A stretch of DNA of 64,000 nucleotides, from positions 62,001 through 126,000 of the forward strand of contig NZ_JAQZAO010000005.1 of assembly GCF_028737315.1 (NCBI RefSeq), written 5' to 3'. Made by a program: the position numbers and the translations under genes. Under the pieces are notes generated by a model, which had not been told where the DNA came from, did no database searches, and saw only the letters and a list, made by a program, of their open reading frames with translations. Positions 59,813-64,000 of the stretch are shown piece by piece. This DNA is from Actinomycetospora lemnae (GTDB taxonomy: Bacteria > Actinomycetota > Actinomycetes > Mycobacteriales > Pseudonocardiaceae). How positions within the stretch are numbered: the stretch's first letter is position 1; each line of letters begins with the position of its first letter.

Positions 59813-60505
59813 ATGGAGGTGCCCCGCCGGAGCGCGACCGAGCCGTCGGTGCCCGCGGTCCCGTGCTCGTGCTGCACCCCGGCGCCCGCCGACGCCGTCG
59901 ACTCCGCCGACGACGCCCGGCGCGCGGTCCTCACCCGCCGGGTCCGGCTCCTCGTCGCCGCCACGATCACCTACAACGTCGTCGAGGCCGTCGTCGCGAT
60001 CGCGGCCGGGACCGTCGCCTCGTCCGCCGCGCTCGTCGGCTTCGGGCTGGATTCGACGATCGAGGTGGCCTCGGCCACGGCCGTCGCCTGGCAGTTCTCC
60101 GCCCGCGACCCCGAGGCGCGGGAGCGGGTGACGCTGCGGATCATCGCCGTCTCGTTCTTCGCCCTGGCCGCCTACGTGACGGTCGAGGCGGTGCGCACGC
60201 TCCTGGGTGCGGGCGAGGCCGAGCCCTCGACCGTCGGGATCGTGCTCGCCGCCCTGAGCCTCGCGATCATGCCTGTGCTCTCGACGGCGCAGCGCCGCGC
60301 CGGTCGCGAGCTCGGGTCGAGCACGGCGGTCGCCGACTCGAAGCAGACGCTGCTGTGCACCTACCTCTCCGGCGTGCTGCTGCTCGGGCTCGTGCTCAAC
60401 GCGCTGTTCGGGTGGAGCTGGGCGGACCCGGTGGTCGCGCTCGTCATCGCCGCGGTGGCGGTGAAGGAGGGCCGCACGGCCTGGCGCGGGGAGCACTGCT
60501 GCTGA
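59813..60505 (+). CDS. Cation diffusion facilitator-like transporter
   Basis: 230 aa. N-terminal CSCC motif, then six membrane helices with acidic membrane-embedded sites: VGFGLDSTIEVASATAVAWQ and AVADSKQTLLCTYLSG (the second Asp-rich site). CDF proteins export Zn, Fe or Mn by proton antiport. The C-terminal cytoplasmic domain of standard CDFs is missing; the chain ends EGRTAWRGEHCC with two cysteines, which with the N-terminal CSCC may form an extra metal site. Confidence 0.85.
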   Translation: MEVPRRSATEPSVPAVPCSCCTPAPADAVDSADDARRAVLTRRVRLLVAATITYNVVEAVVAIAAGTVASSAALVGFGLDSTIEVASATAVAWQFSARDPEARERVTLRIIAVSFFALAAYVTVEAVRTLLGAGEAEPSTVGIVLAALSLAIMPVLSTAQRRAGRELGSSTAVADSKQTLLCTYLSGVLLLGLVLNALFGWSWADPVVALVIAAVAVKEGRTAWRGEHCC

Positions 60506-60514
60506 TCATCGACG

Positions 60515-61537
60515 TCACCGCAGGGCCGGCGCCGCGGCGACCGTCCAGGCCCCGTCGCGGAACGTGGACCGCTCGGTGACCACGGCGCTGAGCAGCTCCG
60601 CGGGCGTGACGTCGAAGGCCGGGTTGTAGACGGGCGTCCCGGCCGGCGCGGTCGGCGTGCCCGCGATCGTGCGGACCTCGTCGGCGGCGCGCTCCTCGAT
60701 GGTGATGTCGGCGCCCGTGGGCGTGGCGTGGTCGACGGTCGACTCGGGCGCGACGACGACCACCGGCACGCCGTGGCGGATCGCGGCGCACGCGTGCGCG
60801 TAGGTGCCGATCTTGTTGGCGGCGTCGCCGTTGGCCGCGATGCGGTCGGCCCCGACCACCACGGCGTCCACGAGCCCTCGCGCGATCGCCGACGGGCCCG
60901 CCGCATCGACGCACAGGCGGTGGGCGACCCCCATCTCGCGCAGCTCCCACACGGTCAGGCGGGCGCCCTGGAGCAGGGGCCGGGTCTCGCAGGCGAGGAC
61001 CTCCGCGACGCGCCCCCGCTCGGCGAGCTCGCGGACCGCGCCCAGCCCCGTGCCCCACGCGACGGTGGCCAGGGCGCCGCTGTTGCAGTGGGTCAGCAGG
61101 CGCAGCGGGCGGTCGCCGCAGAGCTCGGTGAGCAGGTCCGCGGTGCGTGCGGACAGGCGGCGGTTGGTGGCCTCGTCCTCGTCGAGCACGGCGCACGCCT
61201 CGGCGAGCACCGCGTCGGCGCCGTCGTCGAGACGCGCGAGCGCCCGCTCCACCCCGCGGCGCAGGTTCACCGCCGTGGGCCGGACGGCGGCGACGCGCTC
61301 GGCCTCCGCGCGCACGCGGCCCGGGTCGCGGGGGTGCCGGCGGGCGGCGAGCGCGACGCCGAGCGCGCCCGCGGCCCCGAGGGCCGGCGCGCCGCGGATC
61401 GTGAGGTCGCCGATGGCCGCGACCACCGCGTCGACCGTCGCGAGGCGCCGGATCCGGTACTCCGCCGGGAGCGCCCGCTGGTCGATCGCCGCGATCGCGT
61501 CGCCGTCCCAGTCCACGGTGCGCGCCACGACCACCAC
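60515..61537 (-). CDS. mtnA: Methylthioribose-1-phosphate isomerase
   Basis: 340 aa from GTG 61537 (GTG 61534 or 61528 also possible). MtnA motifs: TVDAVVAAIGDLTIRGAPAL, THCNSGALATVAWGTGLGAV, VLACETRPLLQGARLTVWEL, VVVGADRIAANGDAANKIGT with the catalytic Cys (ACETRP) and Asp (VGADRI). Converts 5-methylthioribose-1-phosphate to the ribulose form in methionine salvage. Other mtn genes are not in the window. Confidence 0.9.
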   Translation of the reverse strand: MVVVARTVDWDGDAIAAIDQRALPAEYRIRRLATVDAVVAAIGDLTIRGAPALGAAGALGVALAARRHPRDPGRVRAEAERVAAVRPTAVNLRRGVERALARLDDGADAVLAEACAVLDEDEATNRRLSARTADLLTELCGDRPLRLLTHCNSGALATVAWGTGLGAVRELAERGRVAEVLACETRPLLQGARLTVWELREMGVAHRLCVDAAGPSAIARGLVDAVVVGADRIAANGDAANKIGTYAHACAAIRHGVPVVVVAPESTVDHATPTGADITIEERAADEVRTIAGTPTAPAGTPVYNPAFDVTPAELLSAVVTERSTFRDGAWTVAAAPALR

Positions 61538-61676
61538 CTTCGCCGGGAGCCCGGCCCGGCGCCAGGCCCGTGTGGGGTGGACGGCGCTCGCTGATGTCCG
61601 GATCACCCGCTTCCTGCCAGGGTGGTGGCGGGCACAGCGCGGCGCCGGTGGCCGCGCGCGACGAGAGGACGGCGTG

Positions 61677-62342
61677 ATGGCTGAGGTCAAGGTCGAGCAC
61701 GAGGTGACGCTGTCGCGCGAGGAGGTCGCCGACTGGCTCGCCGACCTCGCCGACGCCATCCGCGAGGGCGGTTCGGCGGAGCTGTCGCTGTCCGGGCCGG
61801 TGCTCACGCTGCCCCTCGCCGACGACATCGAGGTCGAGATCGAGGTGGAGATCGACGGCGACGAGGTCGAGCTGGAGCTCGAGCTGTCCTGGTCGACCGG
61901 CCGGCGGGGCGGCAAGGGTTCGGCCGAGGACGCCGAGGACACCGAGGACACCGAGGACAGCGACGACCAGGGCGACGACGAGGGCGACGACGAGGGCGAC
62001 GACGAGGGCGGCAGCGACGAGGAGAGCGGCGGCGACACGGGCGGCGCCGACACGAGCGCGGCGGCGACCTCGAGCGGTGCCGGCGCATCCTCGACGAGCC
62101 CGTCGTCCGGGACCTCCGAGGCGTCGTCCGGCTCGTCCGGCTCGTCGACCGGCTCGTCCGGAGGTGCCGACCCGGGCTCGCGCACCGCACCCGGGCGCTC
62201 GGTCGCGAAGGGCCCGGTGAAGGACACCTCGGCGACGCCGGCGAAGGCGCGGGTCAAGAGCGCGCCGAAGGCCGCCGCCAAGGGCAAGGGCACCTCGACC
62301 TCGTCCTCCGCGTCCGCCTCCGGGAACGGCGGGGCCAGCTAG
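61677..62342 (+). CDS. Amphi-Trp domain protein with long acidic and Ser/Gly-rich tail
   Basis: 221 aa from ATG 61677 (GAGAGGAC 7 nt upstream). Residues 1-75 are an amphi-Trp domain: VEHEVTLSREEVADWLADLA, then AELSLSGPVLTLPLADDIEV and a beta-rich EIEVEIDGDEVELELELSWS. The following ~145 residues are low complexity: Glu/Asp repeats (GDDEGDDEGDDEG), Ser/Gly repeats, and a Lys/Ala end. Such tails vary freely. Function unknown. Confidence 0.7.
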   Translation: MAEVKVEHEVTLSREEVADWLADLADAIREGGSAELSLSGPVLTLPLADDIEVEIEVEIDGDEVELELELSWSTGRRGGKGSAEDAEDTEDTEDSDDQGDDEGDDEGDDEGGSDEESGGDTGGADTSAAATSSGAGASSTSPSSGTSEASSGSSGSSTGSSGGADPGSRTAPGRSVAKGPVKDTSATPAKARVKSAPKAAAKGKGTSTSSSASASGNGGAS

Positions 62343-62755
62343 CTCCTCTGCTCCGCGGCGGAGATGTTCACGAGCCAGCGCACGCCGAAGCGGTCGGTGC
62401 AGTCGCCGTAGAGGTCGCCCCACATCTGCTTCTCCAGCGGGGTGCCGACCGTCCCGCTCGCGGACAGCTGCTCGTACCACCCGCGCAGCGTCGGCTCGTC
62501 GTCACCGGACAGCGAGAGGGTGACGTCGTTGCCGCGCTCGCGGGTGGACCCGGGCGGCAGGTCGGAGAGCATCAAGGTGATGCCGTGCTCGGTCTCGAGC
62601 TGACCGTGCATGATCTTCTGCGCGTCCGGGCCCTCCATGCCCATCTGCCCGAAGGTCATGACGTCGGTGGTCGCGCCGAAGACGTCGGCGTAGAAGGCGA
62701 CGGCGTCGGCCGCCTCGCCGTCGAAGTGCAGGTACGGGTTGAGGTGGACGCCCAC
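62339..62755 (-). CDS. PhnB-like VOC protein
   Basis: 138 aa. PhnB/VOC fold: HLNPYLHFDGEAADAVAFYA, DVFGATTDVMTFGQMG, and the C-terminal GDLYGDCTDRFGVRWLVNIS. The YxDxF ending is typical of 3-demethylubiquinone-like PhnB proteins. Stop overlaps the convergent amphi-Trp stop. Confidence 0.9.
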   Translation of the reverse strand: MGVHLNPYLHFDGEAADAVAFYADVFGATTDVMTFGQMGMEGPDAQKIMHGQLETEHGITLMLSDLPPGSTRERGNDVTLSLSGDDEPTLRGWYEQLSASGTVGTPLEKQMWGDLYGDCTDRFGVRWLVNISAAEQRS

Positions 62756-62833
62756 GATGTGCTCCGGTGATCGACGAGTCGGGCCCCGACGGGAGCGGAA
62801 GCTAGACCCACCGTGGGGCGCGGGGAAGCCTCG

Positions 62834-63238
62834 TCAGCCGATCGCCGGGGCGCAGTCCTGCGGATGCGCCTCGCAGTGCGGCGTGGTGCCCGGGAAGGCG
62901 CCGCGGTGGTCGGCCACCCAGCGGTAGGCCCACTCCTGCACGCCGCCGGTGACCCGGTAGAGCAGCGACGGCAGCGGGGTCCCGGTGATCTCGGACAGCA
63001 CGGCGTTGACGGCGTCCGCGCCGCTGCGCCGCACGCCGTCGTGGCCCCGCCACTGCACCGCCTCGCCGCACTGCTCCACCGTCGCGCCGACCGACGCCGG
63101 CACGCCCGCAGCCTGGTAGGGCTGCACGTCGACGCGCCCGTGCCGGTCGAGCAGGCGCAGCCAGTCGACGCAGCGCGTGCAGAAGCCGCACCGGCCGTCG
63201 AAGACGAGGCGGCCGGTCGTCGTGTCGGCGGGGCCCAT
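62834..63238 (-). CDS. DCC-family thiol-disulfide oxidoreductase-like protein
   Basis: 134 aa from ATG 63238. Contains the DxxCGFC motif (LVFDGRCGFCTRCVDWLRLL) of the DUF393/DCC family, which has a thioredoxin-like active site. The C-terminal part has VADHRGAFPGTTPHC with further Cys. Probably a cytoplasmic thiol-exchange protein. Confidence 0.85.
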   Translation of the reverse strand: MGPADTTTGRLVFDGRCGFCTRCVDWLRLLDRHGRVDVQPYQAAGVPASVGATVEQCGEAVQWRGHDGVRRSGADAVNAVLSEITGTPLPSLLYRVTGGVQEWAYRWVADHRGAFPGTTPHCEAHPQDCAPAIG

Positions 63239-63276
63239 GCACCCCACCCTGCCAGCGCAGCGCCGTCGGGACCGCG

Positions 63277-63648
63277 TCAGGAGCCGCCCGGGCGGTAGGT
63301 GCCGAAGCTCCACACGTTGTCCTCGCCGTCGACCGCGGCGTACTCGCGGGAGCCGTAGGGCTGGTCGGTGAGTCCCATGACCACGGTCGCGCCGGCGGCG
63401 ACCGCCCGGTCGTGGTGGCCGTCGACGTCGTCGACCACGACGTAGACGACCGCGCGGCCGGTGGCGAACGCGTCGCCCTCGCGGCGGGGGCCGAGGAGGA
63501 CCGCGCCCCCGCCGTGGGTGAGCTCGGCGTGCTCCACGGTGCCGGCCTCGCCGCGGTGCTCGGCGGCGACGGTGAAGCCGAAGGCGTCGCGCAGCAGCGC
63601 GATGGCCGCGTCGGGGTCCCGGTAGCGCAGGGTCGGGTGGATGCTCAT
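63277..63648 (-). CDS. VOC-family protein
   Basis: 123 aa. VOC fold: SIHPTLRYRDPDAAIALLRD, FGFTVAAEHRGEAGTVEHAE, VVYVVVDDVDGHHDRAVAAG, TDQPYGSREYAAVDGEDNVW. Likely bleomycin-resistance or glyoxalase-like binding protein. Upstream of the AraC gene on the same strand. Confidence 0.85.
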   Translation of the reverse strand: MSIHPTLRYRDPDAAIALLRDAFGFTVAAEHRGEAGTVEHAELTHGGGAVLLGPRREGDAFATGRAVVYVVVDDVDGHHDRAVAAGATVVMGLTDQPYGSREYAAVDGEDNVWSFGTYRPGGS

Positions 63649-63658
63649 GGCGACGACG

Positions 63659-64000
63659 CTAGGAGTCGACCGCCGCCGCGTCTTGGACGTCGGGGAACCC
63701 CGCCCGCCACTCCAGCACGTAGCGGCTGGGCGTGCAGCCGGCGAGGTCGCGGAACTCGCGGACGAGGTGGGAGTGGTCGGCGAACCCGCACGCGGCGGCG
63801 ACGTCGGCGATGCGCGCGGCGGTCGGCCCGCGGGTGCCCGTCGGCCCGGGCACGAGCAGGCGCGCGGCCTCCCGGAAGCGCAGCACGCGCCCCGCCGTCG
63901 TCGGCGTGAGGCCGATCTGGTCGCGGAAGCGCGTGAGCAGGTGACGCCGGCTCCAGCCCGTCTCGCCGGCGAGCGTCGACACCGCGACCCGACCGCGCGC
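63659..64000 (-). CDS. AraC-family regulator (partial, N-terminus beyond right edge)
   Basis: The C-terminal 113 aa are visible. AraC HTHs: VSTLAGETGWSRRHLLTRFR and RIADVAAACGFADHSHLVRE with FRDLAGCTPSRYV. The frame is open to the window edge. The VOC gene starts 11 nt downstream, so the two likely form one operon. Confidence 0.85.
   Translation of the reverse strand, partial: ARGRVAVSTLAGETGWSRRHLLTRFRDQIGLTPTTAGRVLRFREAARLLVPGPTGTRGPTAARIADVAAACGFADHSHLVREFRDLAGCTPSRYVLEWRAGFPDVQDAAAVDS

Noticed and set aside
1-64000. CRISPR arrays
   Set aside because: No regularly spaced direct repeats of 24-40 nt were seen; the acidic and Ser/Gly codon repeats at 61.9-62.2 kb are coding low complexity.

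Overview
The window is very GC-rich DNA with dense codon-position bias, frequent GTG/TTG starts and 4-nt ATGA/GTGA gene overlaps. The gene content (MmyB-type regulators, ANTAR and STAS proteins, a WS/DGAT acyltransferase, a LigC-type ligase, a Pls/PosA-like synthetase, DtxR-type control, DUF6153) points to a filamentous actinobacterium, most likely Pseudonocardia or a close relative in Pseudonocardiales. That genus call is inference. No ribosomal or other single-copy marker gene is present to fix it.

Layout. 0-3.4 kb is a decayed accessory patch: the start of a HAD/GH65 protein that runs off the left edge, a frameshifted IS110 transposase, a small HMA-like protein and a broken nuoM. 3.4-9 kb holds a translationally coupled SbnA-like/MFS/lipoprotein operon and a DUF305-DUF6153 pair that looks metal-related. 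9.1-12.8 kb is a four-gene coupled envelope operon (NAD-dependent epimerase, amidase, cupredoxin-like lipoprotein, NlpC/P60 hydrolase), facing a 1441-aa synthetase-like membrane protein with a degraded adenylation domain, two ACPs and left-handed beta-helix repeats. 17-28.3 kb is a patchwork: LigC ligase, IS110 element, alcohol dehydrogenase, ECF sigma factor, secreted nuclease, and a lower-GC island with a DUF3800 protein. That island lies next to the 3' half of a tRNA gene, probably an old integration site. Two copies of a structured non-coding element lie in this patchwork, one upstream of the IS110 and one upstream of the sigma factor.

28.6-46 kb is ordinary chromosome: a TetR-controlled catabolic set (saccharopine-dehydrogenase-like protein, flavin amine oxidase), a wax-ester/diacylglycerol acyltransferase, two STAS proteins, a GAF-ANTAR protein, a 2-oxoglutarate oxygenase with a divergent Lrp regulator, an alkyl sulfatase, an App1-phospholipase D fusion, and several regulator/enzyme pairs. 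46-50 kb is a glycan or envelope cluster (GtrA, GT39-like, GT2, epimerase, HpcH/HpaI lyase). 50.2-54.8 kb is an iron ABC transporter with DtxR-like boxes and an adjacent DtxR-family regulator with altered metal ligands, followed by a two-component system. 56.8-64 kb contains methionine aminopeptidase, a Clp-N protein, a CDF transporter, MtnA, an amphi-Trp protein, three VOC proteins, a DCC thiol protein and the end of an AraC regulator.

Most interesting signals: the duplicated structured RNA-like element, whose long-range stem keeps pairing by compensatory changes and whose spacings are conserved to the base; the degenerate Pls/PosA-like synthetase; the DtxR paralog lacking two of the usual metal ligands beside its own palindrome; and the App1-PLD fusion.
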